A DNA stretch of 64,000 nt from Streptomyces formicae (GTDB lineage: Bacteria; Actinomycetota; Actinomycetes; Streptomycetales; Streptomycetaceae), in the NCBI RefSeq assembly GCF_022647665.1, contig NZ_CP071872.1:7688001-7752000 (forward strand), in the 5' to 3' direction. The translations under genes and the position numbers were made by a program. Under the pieces are notes generated by a model. It was not told the origin of the DNA. It worked only from the letters and a program-made list of their open reading frames with translations, and made no database searches. Shown one piece after another: positions 9,654-18,402 of this stretch; within the stretch, counting starts at the first letter, position 1; the number at the start of each line of letters is the position of its first letter.

Positions 9654-9998
9654 GGGAAATTCCTTTCGCCGCGACTGCGACGGCTGACACATCGTCGGCT
9701 CATCGGATCGCAGCAGCGACTCCGTCAACCGTCAGCCGGATTCCGGGGCCCACCACCCGAGATCGCTGCATTCGAGGTACCTCGTGGGCTTTTCGGGTGG
9801 CGATCTGCCCGATAATCACCCGTTGGAGGGCCACACGAACCGCGCGTATGCCCTTGCGCGGAGTCCCAGGCCTTCGCCTCCGCCTCCATCTGAGACCCCC
9901 TCACGTCGGTCCGGCGCGAGGGCGGACGGCGCCCCGCCGGCCGCGCACCCGCGCGCACCCTTGCCTGGAGTGCGCTCCAACGCGTTGGCTGGTGGCCC
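9654..9998. promoter_or_regulatory. divergent intergenic region with 12-bp palindrome
   Basis: The 345 bases between the divergent acidic-protein and aldo/keto-reductase genes hold both promoters. The only distinctive element I see is the perfect palindrome CGAGGTACCTCG at 9773-9784, a possible operator. No RNA gene or credible small gene was found. Confidence 0.4.
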
Positions 9999-10988
9999 AT
10001 GGAGTACACGCAGCTCGGACGCACAGGACTCAAGGTCAGCCGGCTCGTCCTCGGCACGATGAACTTCGGACCGCAGACGGACGAGTCCGACAGCCATACG
10101 ATCATGGACACCGCGCTCAACGCGGGAATCAACTTCTTCGACACGGCGAACGCCTACGGCTGGGGCAAGAACAAGGGCCGGACGGAAGAGATCATCGGGA
10201 ACTGGTTCGCGAAGGGCGGCGACCGCCGCGACAAGGTGGTCCTCGCCACGAAGGTGTACGCGAACATGGCCGCGGACGGGGACGCCTGGCCCAACCACGA
10301 CAAGCTGTCCGCCGTGAACATCCGCCGCGCCGTCGACGCCAGCCTCCGGCGGCTCCGGACCGACCACATCGACCTGTACCAGTTCCACCACATCGACCGG
10401 GACACCCCGGTCGAGGAGATCTGGCAGGCCGTCGACGTACTGATCCAGCAGGGCAAGATCCTCTACGCGGGGTCGTCGAACTTCCCCGGCTGGAAGATCG
10501 CCCAGACGAACGAGACCGCACGCCGCCTCGGCTCGTACGGGCTGGTCAGCGAGCAGTGCCTGTACAACCTGGCGGAGCGCCGCGCCGAGATGGAGGTCAT
10601 CCCGGCCGCGCAGGAGTACGGCCTCGGGGTCATCCCCTGGTCGCCGCTGCACGGCGGCCTTCTCGGCGGCGTGATCAAGAAGGAGACCGAGGGCGGCCGC
10701 CGGTCGGCCGGCCGCTCGGCGGACGCGCTCGCCGACACGGCGGTGCGGGCCCAGGTGCAGGCGTACGAGGACCTGCTCGACAAGCACGGCCTGGCCCCCG
10801 GCGAGGTGGCGCTGGCCTGGCTGCTCACCCGCCCCGGCGTGACCGGCCCGATCGTCGGCCCCCGCACCGCCGACCAGCTGGCCTCGGCGCTGCGGGCGCT
10901 GGAGCTGGAGCTGAGCGAGGAGCTGCTGGCGGGCCTCGACGAGATCTTCCCGGGCCCCGGCCCGTCGCCGGAGGCGTTCGCCTGGTAG
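9999..10988 (+). CDS. aldo/keto reductase
   Basis: 329 residues, an NADPH-dependent TIM-barrel oxidoreductase. It starts MEYTQLGRTGLKVSRLVLGT. The catalytic tetrad is visible: Asp and Tyr in FFDTANAYGWG, Lys in VVLATKVYAN and His in YQFHHIDRDTP. The cofactor-binding end is present in LTRPGVTGPIVGPRTADQL. The YghZ/YajO-type subgroup reduces varied aldehydes and sugars; the actual substrate is not predictable. It is a lone gene, divergent from the acidic surface protein. The start ATG has GGTGG just upstream and coincides with the family N-terminus. Confidence 0.92.
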   Translation: MEYTQLGRTGLKVSRLVLGTMNFGPQTDESDSHTIMDTALNAGINFFDTANAYGWGKNKGRTEEIIGNWFAKGGDRRDKVVLATKVYANMAADGDAWPNHDKLSAVNIRRAVDASLRRLRTDHIDLYQFHHIDRDTPVEEIWQAVDVLIQQGKILYAGSSNFPGWKIAQTNETARRLGSYGLVSEQCLYNLAERRAEMEVIPAAQEYGLGVIPWSPLHGGLLGGVIKKETEGGRRSAGRSADALADTAVRAQVQAYEDLLDKHGLAPGEVALAWLLTRPGVTGPIVGPRTADQLASALRALELELSEELLAGLDEIFPGPGPSPEAFAW

Positions 10989-11036
10989 CCGGCGCGCCTC
11001 GCCGATGGCGGTGGCCGTGCCGGTCGCCGGCCGAGG

Positions 11037-11126
11037 TCAGCGACCGAGCACGGCCGCCATGGCGACGACGACGAACATCAGCGCAAGCACACCGGCCATG
11101 ATCCGGTTCCTGGTCTTCGGGTCCAC
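11037..11126 (-). CDS. 29-residue single-pass membrane micropeptide
   Basis: GTG 11126 to TGA 11037 encodes 29 residues: a basic head (VDPKTRNRI), one hydrophobic helix (MAGVLALMFVVVAMAAVL) and GR at the end. The basic-head/helix arrangement is too orderly to be random antisense, and I recall similar ~30-residue proteins in other streptomycetes, though I could not search. Function unknown; insertion in the membrane with the basic end inside is expected. It lies convergent to the aldo/keto reductase gene, 48 bases past its stop. Confidence 0.55.
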   Translation of the reverse strand: MDPKTRNRIMAGVLALMFVVVAMAAVLGR

Positions 11127-11204
11127 CGTTCGAGCGTAACCGCACCCAGATGTTGATCTATCGTGCGGTGTCTCTCATCACCGACGACCAAGGGAGGGGA
11201 TTCC

Positions 11205-11684
11205 ATGCGTCGGATTTTCAAGAGGATCGCAGTGGGGGCTGCCGTGGCAGGCAGCGCGGTCCTGGGCTCGGGCCAGGCAGTGGCGGCGCCGCACTGGCAG
11301 TCGATCAGCGGTCCGTTCACCAGCTGTGCGAAGACCGTGGGGCACACCGCGGTGAGCGGCGTGAACTTCCAGGGCTGCCTCATCGTCAACGCCAACATGG
11401 ACGCCCAGGTCGTCCTCGTCGTGAACAACCACTCCGGCGCGGCCGTCACGATCTCCGGCGCGATCGAAAGCGACTTCGGCAACGCCTCGTGCGTGCAGAC
11501 GACGCTCAACACCGGAACTCAGCGTGCCTGCTACGGACCCACCGCGGCGCTCGCCGAGTGCCGCGAAGGCCACGCCGACGTCGCCGGCCCGTACGGCGGC
11601 ACGGTGCGCTTCACCGTCAACGGGGTGACGAGCGAGATGGAGTCCACCAAGGCCTGCAACGGCTACGCGGACCCCTTGGACTGA
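11205..11684 (+). CDS. small secreted protein, unknown family
   Basis: 159 residues. Signal peptide MRRIFKRIAVGAAVAGSAVL with likely cleavage after AVA. The mature ~130 residues contain six cysteines (FTSCAK, FQGCLI, NASCVQ, QRACYG, AECREG, KACNGY), consistent with disulfide bonds and an extracellular beta fold. I do not recognise the family. A strong GGGAGGGG ribosome site fixes ATG 11205. The gene converges on the lysozyme-like gene at 11767 and shares its terminator. Confidence 0.8.
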   Translation: MRRIFKRIAVGAAVAGSAVLGSGQAVAAPHWQSISGPFTSCAKTVGHTAVSGVNFQGCLIVNANMDAQVVLVVNNHSGAAVTISGAIESDFGNASCVQTTLNTGTQRACYGPTAALAECREGHADVAGPYGGTVRFTVNGVTSEMESTKACNGYADPLD

Positions 11685-11697
11685 CCGAGAAGGCCGG

Positions 11698-11731
11698 AGG
11701 CCCTGCCGCTCCTCCTGGAGCAGCAGGGCCT
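11698..11731. terminator. bidirectional terminator
   Basis: Inverted repeat AGGCCCTGC (11698-11706) with GCAGGGCCT (11723-11731), the stem extended inward by CGCTCC/GGAGC, between two converging genes. Confidence 0.7.
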
Positions 11732-11766
11732 CTGTCCTGTCGGGGCCGGGCGGCCGGGGCCGGCCG

Positions 11767-12948
11767 TCAGTACCAGTTGTTGTTCTGGAAGAAGGTCCAC
11801 GCACCGCACGGTGTGCCGTACCGGCCGTCGATGTAGCTCAGGCCCCACTTGATCTGGGTCAGCGGGTTGGACTGCCAGTCGCTGCCGGAGACGGCCATCT
11901 TGCTGCCGGGCAGGGCCTGCGGGATTCCGTACGCGCCGGAGGACGGGTTCTGGGCGTTCCAGCGCCAGCCGCTCTCGCGGTCCCACAGGTTCTCCAGGCA
12001 CGCCCACTGGCTCGCGGTGGCCCAGGCCGAGTCGTGCTCGTTCATCAACTGACGTCCTGCCGCCTTCACTTCGGTGATGTTGTTGCGGTCGACCGAGTCC
12101 ACGGACGTCGTGCACGTGTAGGTGTTGGGCTGCGCCGACAGCATCGTCTGCGTCCAGCCGCCGGTGTTGACCGGGTCGTCGAGGTGGTAGGAGATGTCCG
12201 AGCCGGAGCCGTCGACCGGGTCGGCGTCCTTGTACCAGTACATGGCACCGGTGGCGAGACGCCCGTAGTAGAGCCCGCCGCCCGGGGAGCCGAGCTGGTT
12301 GAAGCCGGACCAGCCGTCGGTCTTCAGCTGGTGGCTCTTCCACGCGCCCGCGCCGCTGATCTCGTAGTCGAGCAGCCGCCCGTCCGCGGTGGTGGCGCTG
12401 AGGCGGTCATCGCCGGTCGCGGTCAGGGTCTTGAGGACGAAGCCGGTGTCGATCTCGGTGCGCTGGGCGATGTGCTGCGAGCCCTGCGGCTTGGCCTGGG
12501 AGACGTTGTAGCGCAGGAGCAGGCCCGCGGCGGTGGTGCCGTAGAGGTGGCCGTGGCCGTCGTAGGTCAGCTTGTCGTGGGTCCAGCCGCTGTCCGCGAT
12601 CTTCTCGACGCCGGAGAGCTCCAGGGCGTTGTTGTTCGTGAGGACGTCGACCCGGTAGAGGGCTCCGGCGGTGGAGGTCACCAGCACGGTGTTGAAGTTC
12701 AGGGTCGCCATCGCCTTGGGCTCGAAGCCGAGGTCGGGGCCGACACGGACCTTCGCGAGGTCTCCCGTGGCCGGGTTGATGGCGCTGTAGGTCAGTCTGC
12801 CGTCCTCCAGCACACCGTAGACCGACACGCTTCCGGCGCAGGTGGGTGACGGAGGCTTGCTGCTGCTGACTGCCGCTACTGCCAGCCCATGTCGGCCGGG
12901 GCGACCTGCCAGCCTCGCCGAGGGCCACACCGACGAGACGATCGCCAA
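11767..12948 (-). CDS. tachylectin-like propeller plus lysozyme-fold (SLT-like) protein, 5' end apparently lost
   Basis: About 370 recognisable residues. The N-terminal ~260 form a tachylectin-2-like propeller with repeats such as YGVLEDGRLTYSAINPATG, ALYRVDVLTNNN and GGLYYGRLATGAMYWYK. The C-terminal ~110 resemble the transglycosylase-like domain of actinobacterial wall proteins (SQWACLENLWDRESGWRWN, SSGAYGIPQALPGSKM, YIDGRYGTPCGAW), with the catalytic Glu in the DRESGW motif. Such proteins are exported to cut peptidoglycan. Here the first ~20 codons from ATG 12948 are the antisense of a LuxR fragment and give no signal peptide; the probable end of the original signal (LAVAAVS) lies only just inside the join. 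I read this as a deletion that removed the true 5' end, so the gene is probably a pseudogene or a non-exported product. Confidence 0.75.
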   Translation of the reverse strand: MAIVSSVWPSARLAGRPGRHGLAVAAVSSSKPPSPTCAGSVSVYGVLEDGRLTYSAINPATGDLAKVRVGPDLGFEPKAMATLNFNTVLVTSTAGALYRVDVLTNNNALELSGVEKIADSGWTHDKLTYDGHGHLYGTTAAGLLLRYNVSQAKPQGSQHIAQRTEIDTGFVLKTLTATGDDRLSATTADGRLLDYEISGAGAWKSHQLKTDGWSGFNQLGSPGGGLYYGRLATGAMYWYKDADPVDGSGSDISYHLDDPVNTGGWTQTMLSAQPNTYTCTTSVDSVDRNNITEVKAAGRQLMNEHDSAWATASQWACLENLWDRESGWRWNAQNPSSGAYGIPQALPGSKMAVSGSDWQSNPLTQIKWGLSYIDGRYGTPCGAWTFFQNNNWY

Positions 12949-13078
12949 GCGGCTCGGCGTCTCCCACCGGACCGCGCGCCGGATCGCCTCCGAGCTGATG
13001 GAGCGTGCGGGTGCGCGCAGCCGCTTCGAGCTCGGGGCGCGCTGCGTTCAGAACGGGTGGCTGCCGGCCCGCGTCTGA
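12914..13078 (+). pseudogene. LuxR-type HTH remnant
   Basis: The last ~54 codons of a LuxR/NarL-family regulator: LAEGHTDETIAKRLGVSHRT, then ARRIASELMERAGARSRFEL and a C-terminal GWLPARV. The helix-turn-helix is intact, but no N-terminal domain exists; upstream sequence is the antisense of the secreted-protein gene. It is likely the other side of the deletion join near 12.89-12.91 kb. Confidence 0.7.
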
Positions 13079-13140
13079 GCCCGCCGGAGCGCCCGGACCA
13101 GTCCGGACCGCCCGGACCCCCGGACCCCCGGACCCCCGGA

Positions 13141-13704
13141 TCATCCGCCGAGTGGCCAGGCGTCGACCGTCTCGTAGCGCGGCTGTTCCCGCTCGAGCCC
13201 GCCCCCGGGCAGATGGCTGCGGACGAGTGCGAGCTCGGACACGGTCCAGGGCGCGCCCTCGAAGCCGTGCAGCTCGTCGACGTACGGCCGCAGGTCCGTG
13301 TCGGCGCGGGTGCGGGCGACGGTCAGATGGGGGTGGTAGGCGCGGTGCTCGTCCATCGGGACGCCCGACCGCCGCGCCGCCGCCTCCGCGCGCTCGGCGA
13401 GCATGCGCATCTCCTCGATCCCGCCGGCGGCTCCGATCCACAGGGTCCGCCGCCCGAAGCGCCCGCCCCCGAACAGGCGCAGCCGGAACTCCTCGCTGCG
13501 GTGGGCGGCGCGTCCGAGCCGCTCGCGCAGCTCGGGCACGGTCCGCTCGTCGACCTCGCCCATGAAGGCGAGCGTGAAGTGCCAGCCGGGCCGCCCGGTC
13601 CAGCGCAGTCCGCGCGAGCCGGGGAGCGCGTGCAGCCGGTCGACGGCCGCTCCGAGCTCACGCAGGACCTCGTCGGGCGGGAGCACGGCGGCGAAGAGTC
13701 TCAT
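13141..13704 (-). CDS. thpR: RNA 2',3'-cyclic phosphodiesterase (2H family)
   Basis: 187 residues, the usual length. Two HxTx motifs define the 2H phosphoesterase fold: HFTL (His42, Thr44) and HLTV (His126, Thr128). It opens with MRLFAAVLPPDEVLRELG, as in ThpR/LigT. These enzymes hydrolyse 2',3'-cyclic phosphates at RNA ends and were once called 2'-5' RNA ligases. ATG 13704 matches the family start. It is divergent from the RHH/Fic pair. A short CCCGGACCCCCGGA-type repeat lies just past its 3' end (about 13100-13140). Confidence 0.92.
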   Translation of the reverse strand: MRLFAAVLPPDEVLRELGAAVDRLHALPGSRGLRWTGRPGWHFTLAFMGEVDERTVPELRERLGRAAHRSEEFRLRLFGGGRFGRRTLWIGAAGGIEEMRMLAERAEAAARRSGVPMDEHRAYHPHLTVARTRADTDLRPYVDELHGFEGAPWTVSELALVRSHLPGGGLEREQPRYETVDAWPLGG

Positions 13705-13735
13705 ACGGCCAGTTTGCGACAGAGCGCGATCAAGT

Positions 13736-13750
13736 GTGAGCGCTTCTCAC
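13736..13750. promoter_or_regulatory. inverted repeat upstream of the RHH/Fic pair
   Basis: GTGAG-N5-CTCAC, 56 bases before the RHH gene. The same pentamers in opposite orientation occur before the RHH paralogue at 16500. Autoregulation by the RHH protein is a reasonable guess, not shown. Confidence 0.35.
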
Positions 13751-13805
13751 TCGAAGCCGAAACTCCCCTTTTGGTCTGCGCAGACATCGTGCAAGCATGT
13801 GGGGC

Positions 13806-14051
13806 ATGGCAACCAGGATGCTCAGTGTGCGCATAGACAGCGAAACCCTCGAGTCGGTGAAGGAGCGTGCCGCGGCCCGTGGCATGACCGTCCAGGAGTA
13901 CGTGGTCGGGCGCCTTCAGCGGGACGAGTTCGAGGAGCAGTACCAAGAGGCGGTCATCGAGACGCTGGAGCTGTACGGAGACGTACTGGCCGAGGCTGAC
14001 CTCGACGACGCTCCGCCGGGAACGGGACATGGGGAGTCCGCCGCCGCATGA
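13806..14051 (+). CDS. ribbon-helix-helix antitoxin-type protein
   Basis: 81 residues. The N-terminal ribbon MATRMLSVRIDSETLESV and helices (KERAAARGMTVQEYVVGRL) match the RHH/CopG class of DNA-binding antitoxins. The C-terminal half, acidic and rich in Glu (EFEEQYQEAVIETLELYGD), is the likely toxin-contacting part. The stop codon overlaps the start of the Fic-like gene by four bases (ATGA), a typical toxin-antitoxin layout with translational coupling. I start at ATG 13806, aligned with the MATT start of the paralogue at 16500; ATG 13797 (three residues more) is possible, and neither has a strong ribosome site. Confidence 0.75.
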   Translation: MATRMLSVRIDSETLESVKERAAARGMTVQEYVVGRLQRDEFEEQYQEAVIETLELYGDVLAEADLDDAPPGTGHGESAAA

Positions 14052-14434
14052 CGCACCACCTTGACCTCAGCCAGCTGCTCTGGACCGCCGAGCGGCTTCC
14101 AGGGGACCCGCAGGCCGACGACTACGGCTCGCTGATAGCTGCGATCGACCGTGCGGGCGCCGCCGCGTTCGGCTACGAAGTGTACGGATCGGTGCCGCTG
14201 AAGGCCGCGGCCCTGTTCCAGACCATCGCCCTGCTCAAGCCACTGGAGCACAGCAACAAGACGTTCGCGTTCGCCGCGGCCCGCGCCTTCATGCGGGCCA
14301 ACGGCCAGGTGCTGCGCCCCAAGCCCGACCAGCTCAGCGAGCTGCTGGCGAACATCCAGCCGGGTGCGCCGGGAGTCCGTGCTATCGCCGAGCGACTCGC
14401 CCAGTGGGTACGGCCCCCGGGGGTACAGGCATAA
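14048..14434 (+). CDS. Fic/Doc-family toxin-like protein with degenerate active site
   Basis: 128 residues, close in size to Doc (126). The region after the active-site loop matches the Fic/Doc fold (NKTFAFAAARAFMRANG aligns with the NKR...RRNG segment of Doc). The signature HxFx(D/E)GNKR is altered: the stretch KPLEHSNKT (residues 64-72) has Lys in place of the catalytic His, Leu for Phe and Thr for the final Arg, keeping only Asn-Lys. Doc phosphorylates elongation factor Tu and other Fic proteins AMPylate targets; both need the His, so this protein should be inactive in that chemistry or use another. It is coupled to the RHH gene by an ATGA overlap. Annotated streptomycete relatives are called Fic-family toxin component. 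Confidence 0.75.
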   Translation: MTHHLDLSQLLWTAERLPGDPQADDYGSLIAAIDRAGAAAFGYEVYGSVPLKAAALFQTIALLKPLEHSNKTFAFAAARAFMRANGQVLRPKPDQLSELLANIQPGAPGVRAIAERLAQWVRPPGVQA

Positions 14435-14450
14435 TCAGGCCGGGGCCTGA
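14435..14450. terminator. short hairpin between converging genes
   Basis: TCAGGCC-GG-GGCCTGA, an inverted repeat directly after the Fic-like gene stop and 12 bases before the end of the converging MFS gene. Confidence 0.4.
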
Positions 14451-14461
14451 CAGCCCTGGCC

Positions 14462-15901
<1,440 letters not shown>

Positions 15902-15930
15902 AAGGGTTCGCCTCCTCAGCGGTCGTGCGG

Positions 15931-16368
15931 CTACAGGTGTGCGAGCTTCTCCAGCACGGGGGCGGCGGCGCGCAGCTTGGCCCACTCGTCCTCGTCCAGG
16001 CCCTCGGCGAGCGACGCCAGCCAGGCGTTCCGCTTGCGACGGCTCTCCTCCAGCATGGCCTCGGCCTGCTCGGTCTGGGTGACCACCTTCTGCCGGCGGT
16101 CATCCGGATGCGGCTCCAGCCGGACCAGCCCCTTGGCCTCCAGCAGCGCGACGATGCGGGTCATCGACGGCGGCTGGACGTGCTCCTTGCGGGCCAGCTC
16201 ACCGGGGGTGGCGGAGCCGCACAGGGCCAGCGTGCCGAGCACCGACATCTCGGTCGGGCTCAGCGATTCGTCGACGCGCTGGTGCTTCAGGCGCCGGCCC
16301 AGCCGCATGACGGCCGAGCGCAATGAATTCACGGCGGCTGCGTTGTCGCCGTGGGACAGGTCAGGCAT
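15931..16368 (-). CDS. MarR-family regulator
   Basis: 145 residues with a winged helix-turn-helix: LSPTEMSVLGTLALCGSATP followed by GELARKEHVQPPSMTRIVALLEAKGLV, and the wing HPDDRRQKVV. MarR proteins are dimeric repressors released by phenolic ligands or drugs, usually governing an adjacent transporter. Here the MFS gene follows 29 bases downstream, so control of that exporter is expected. An inverted repeat just upstream of the start could be its operator. Confidence 0.9.
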   Translation of the reverse strand: MPDLSHGDNAAAVNSLRSAVMRLGRRLKHQRVDESLSPTEMSVLGTLALCGSATPGELARKEHVQPPSMTRIVALLEAKGLVRLEPHPDDRRQKVVTQTEQAEAMLEESRRKRNAWLASLAEGLDEDEWAKLRAAAPVLEKLAHL

Positions 16369-16371
16369 GTT

Positions 16372-16401
16372 CTTTAGAGTACCTCATTACCCAACCTAAA
16401 G
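16372..16401. promoter_or_regulatory. putative MarR operator
   Basis: CTTTAG (16372-16377) and CTAAAG (16396-16401) form an inverted repeat around the AT-rich segment immediately before the marR start, the usual place for an autoregulatory site. Confidence 0.45.
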
Positions 16402-16426
16402 ACCACGAGGTTCGGGTCGGCTGGAT

Positions 16427-16448
16427 GTCTCACCCAAATGAGTGAGAC
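16427..16448. promoter_or_regulatory. inverted repeat before orphan RHH gene
   Basis: GTCTCAC-N8-GTGAGAC, perfect 7-bp arms, 51 bases before ATG 16500. It shares the CTCAC/GTGAG pentamers with the repeat at 13736-13750 upstream of the paralogue. Confidence 0.45.
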
Positions 16449-16499
16449 GCATCCGGAAAGTGACGCACCGGCGGGATCCGGCCAGCGACCCTGGATGAC

Positions 16500-16709
16500 A
16501 TGGCAACGACAGCATCGACCGCAGCGGCGTCATCGACCGTGCTCAGCCTCCGGATAGACGGAGAGCTGCTCGACCGGGTGCGGCAGCACGCCGCCAGACG
16601 CGGAATGAGCGTCCAGGACTACGTGGTCCGGACGCTCATTCGCGACGACTTCGACGAACGCTTCACGACGGCCGTCGAGGAGACGGAGAAGTTCTACGGC
16701 CTGACGTGA
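16500..16709 (+). CDS. orphan ribbon-helix-helix protein, paralogue of the 13806 gene
   Basis: 69 residues: MATTASTAAASSTVLSLRID, then RRGMSVQDYVVRTLIRDDFD and a short acidic end. It matches the RHH protein at 13806 along the whole ribbon and both helices (RGMSVQDYVV versus RGMTVQEYVV), but the C-terminal toxin-binding part is shorter and no toxin gene follows. It ends at a terminator shared with the permease gene. It may be a solitary regulator that arose by duplication; cross-talk with the RHH/Fic pair is possible but unproven. Confidence 0.78.
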   Translation: MATTASTAAASSTVLSLRIDGELLDRVRQHAARRGMSVQDYVVRTLIRDDFDERFTTAVEETEKFYGLT

Positions 16710-16736
16710 GGCCCGCTTCCCCGGGGGGCCTTACGT
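16704..16736. terminator. terminator shared by converging genes
   Basis: ACGTGAGGCCC ... GGGCCTTACGT, an 11-bp inverted repeat with one mismatch that spans the stop codons of both the RHH gene and the converging permease gene. Confidence 0.6.
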
Positions 16737-18224
16737 GAGGCCCAGCGCGGGCATCGCGTAGGAGAAGACGAACACCGCGGACACGGCGTACATCGCCACC
16801 GGGACCTCACGCCCGCGCCCGGTCGCCAGCCGCAGCGCGCTGAAGGCGATGAAGCCGATCCCGATGCCGTTGGTGATCGAGTACGTGAACGGCATCATCA
16901 CCATCGCCAGGAACGCCGGAACGGCGATGGTGAAGTCGCTCCAGTCGATGTCCTTGACCGACCCGGCGAGGATCAGGAAGCCGACCGCCAGCAGCGCGGG
17001 CGTCGCGGCCTGGGACGGAACCATCGTCGCGAGCGGCGTCAGGAACAGCGCCACCGAGAACAGCGCGCCGGTGACGACGGACGCGAGACCGGTGCGGGCA
17101 CCCTCGCCGACGCCCGCCGTGGACTCCACGAAGCAGGTGTTGGCGGACGACGAGGTGGCACCGCCCGCGGCGACCGCGATGCCGTCGACGATCAGCACCT
17201 TGTTGATGCCGGGGAAGTTGCCCTGCTTGTCCATGAGCTTCGCCTCGTCGCCGATGCCGAGGATCGTGCCCATCGCGTCGAAGAAGCAGGACAGCAGCAC
17301 GGTGAAGACGAACAGCGCGCCGGTGAGGTAGCCGACCTTCTCGAAGCCGCCGAACAGGCTGACCTGTCCGACCAGGCCGAAGTCGGGCGTCGCGAGCGGG
17401 TTGCCCGGCCACTGCGGGGCGGTGAGGCCCCACGCCTCGCCCGGCAGCTTCGCGATCAGCTGGATGGCGACCGCGACGACCGTCATCACGACGATCGAGA
17501 TCAGGATCGCGCCCGGCACCTTGCGGATGATCAGCGCGAGGGTGAGCAGCGCGCCGAGGACGAAGACCAGGACCGGCCAGCCGGAGAGGTGGCCGGTGAG
17601 GCCGAGCTGGAGCGGGACGGTGGTGTGGGCGGCGTCCGGGATCCGGGAGACGAAGCCGGAGTCGACGAGGCCGATCAGCATGATGAAGAGGCCGATACCG
17701 ATCGCGATGCCCTTGCGCAGGCCGAGCGGTACGGCGTTCATGACCCGTTCGCGCAGGCCCGTCGCGACGAGCAGCATCACGACGAGACCGGCGAGCACCA
17801 CCATGCCCATCGCGTCCGGCCAGCTCATCCGAGGGGCGAGCTGGAGGGCGACGATCGTGTTCACGCCGAGGCCGGCGCCGAGCGCGATCGGGACGTTGCC
17901 GATGACGCCCATGAGGAGGGTGGAGAAGGCGGCGGTGAGCACGGTGGCGGTGACCAGCTGGCCGCCGTCGAGCTGGTGCCCGTACATGTCCTTCGCGCTG
18001 CCGAGGATGATCGGGTTCAGCACGATGATGTAGGCCATCGCGAAGAAGGTCGCGAAGCCGCCGCGGACCTCACGGGGGAGGGTGGAGCCGCGCTGGGAGA
18101 TCTTGAAGTAGCGGTCGATACGGGCGAGGGCACCGGAACCGGCGGGACCGGACTCCGGCCGCTGCGACTGCTTCGGCTGCTTCGGCTGCTGGGCGTCCGC
18201 AGGAGCGGTGGCCGTGGGGGGCAT
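16731..18224 (-). CDS. NCS2-family purine permease (guanine/hypoxanthine type)
   Basis: 497 residues with about 12-14 membrane segments. AzgA/PbuG-type motifs are visible: FATFFAMAYIIVLNPIIL near the start, GANTIVALQLAPRMSW-like GLGVNTIVALQLAP, and SSANTCFVESTAGVGEGART, the conserved Glu-containing motif of this subfamily. It imports guanine, hypoxanthine or adenine with protons for purine salvage. The ~45-residue Gln/Pro/Lys-rich cytoplasmic leader is longer than usual. The gene is divergent from the DUF2530 gene. I looked for a purine riboswitch in the 178-base leader region and did not find one, but an inverted repeat is present. Confidence 0.9.
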   Translation of the reverse strand: MPPTATAPADAQQPKQPKQSQRPESGPAGSGALARIDRYFKISQRGSTLPREVRGGFATFFAMAYIIVLNPIILGSAKDMYGHQLDGGQLVTATVLTAAFSTLLMGVIGNVPIALGAGLGVNTIVALQLAPRMSWPDAMGMVVLAGLVVMLLVATGLRERVMNAVPLGLRKGIAIGIGLFIMLIGLVDSGFVSRIPDAAHTTVPLQLGLTGHLSGWPVLVFVLGALLTLALIIRKVPGAILISIVVMTVVAVAIQLIAKLPGEAWGLTAPQWPGNPLATPDFGLVGQVSLFGGFEKVGYLTGALFVFTVLLSCFFDAMGTILGIGDEAKLMDKQGNFPGINKVLIVDGIAVAAGGATSSSANTCFVESTAGVGEGARTGLASVVTGALFSVALFLTPLATMVPSQAATPALLAVGFLILAGSVKDIDWSDFTIAVPAFLAMVMMPFTYSITNGIGIGFIAFSALRLATGRGREVPVAMYAVSAVFVFSYAMPALGLT

Positions 18225-18266
18225 GCGAGACCTCGTCGGGGGTTCTTGATGGCCGATTTCTTAGAT

Positions 18267-18313
18267 GTTCATACGAATGAAACCGGTCGGACGCAAACCG
18301 CTTCAGTATGAAC
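18267..18313. promoter_or_regulatory. inverted octamers in divergent promoter region
   Basis: GTTCATAC (18267-18274) and GTATGAAC (18306-18313), with the partially palindromic TTCATACGAATGAA at the left arm. They lie between the permease gene and the DUF2530 gene in locally AT-rich sequence and could bind a repressor. Confidence 0.4.
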
Positions 18314-18402
18314 GTATAAGCAAAAGATCGGTATCTCCGCGCGTAGACACCTGTGGTGGAGGGGCTCCAAGAGGCCACACGGGGTCCACCTACACTGACC
18401 GC

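Noticed and set aside
18225..18402. Purine riboswitch before the NCS2 permease
   Set aside because: I could not find the conserved three-way-junction core or loop complementarity; only an inverted repeat is present.
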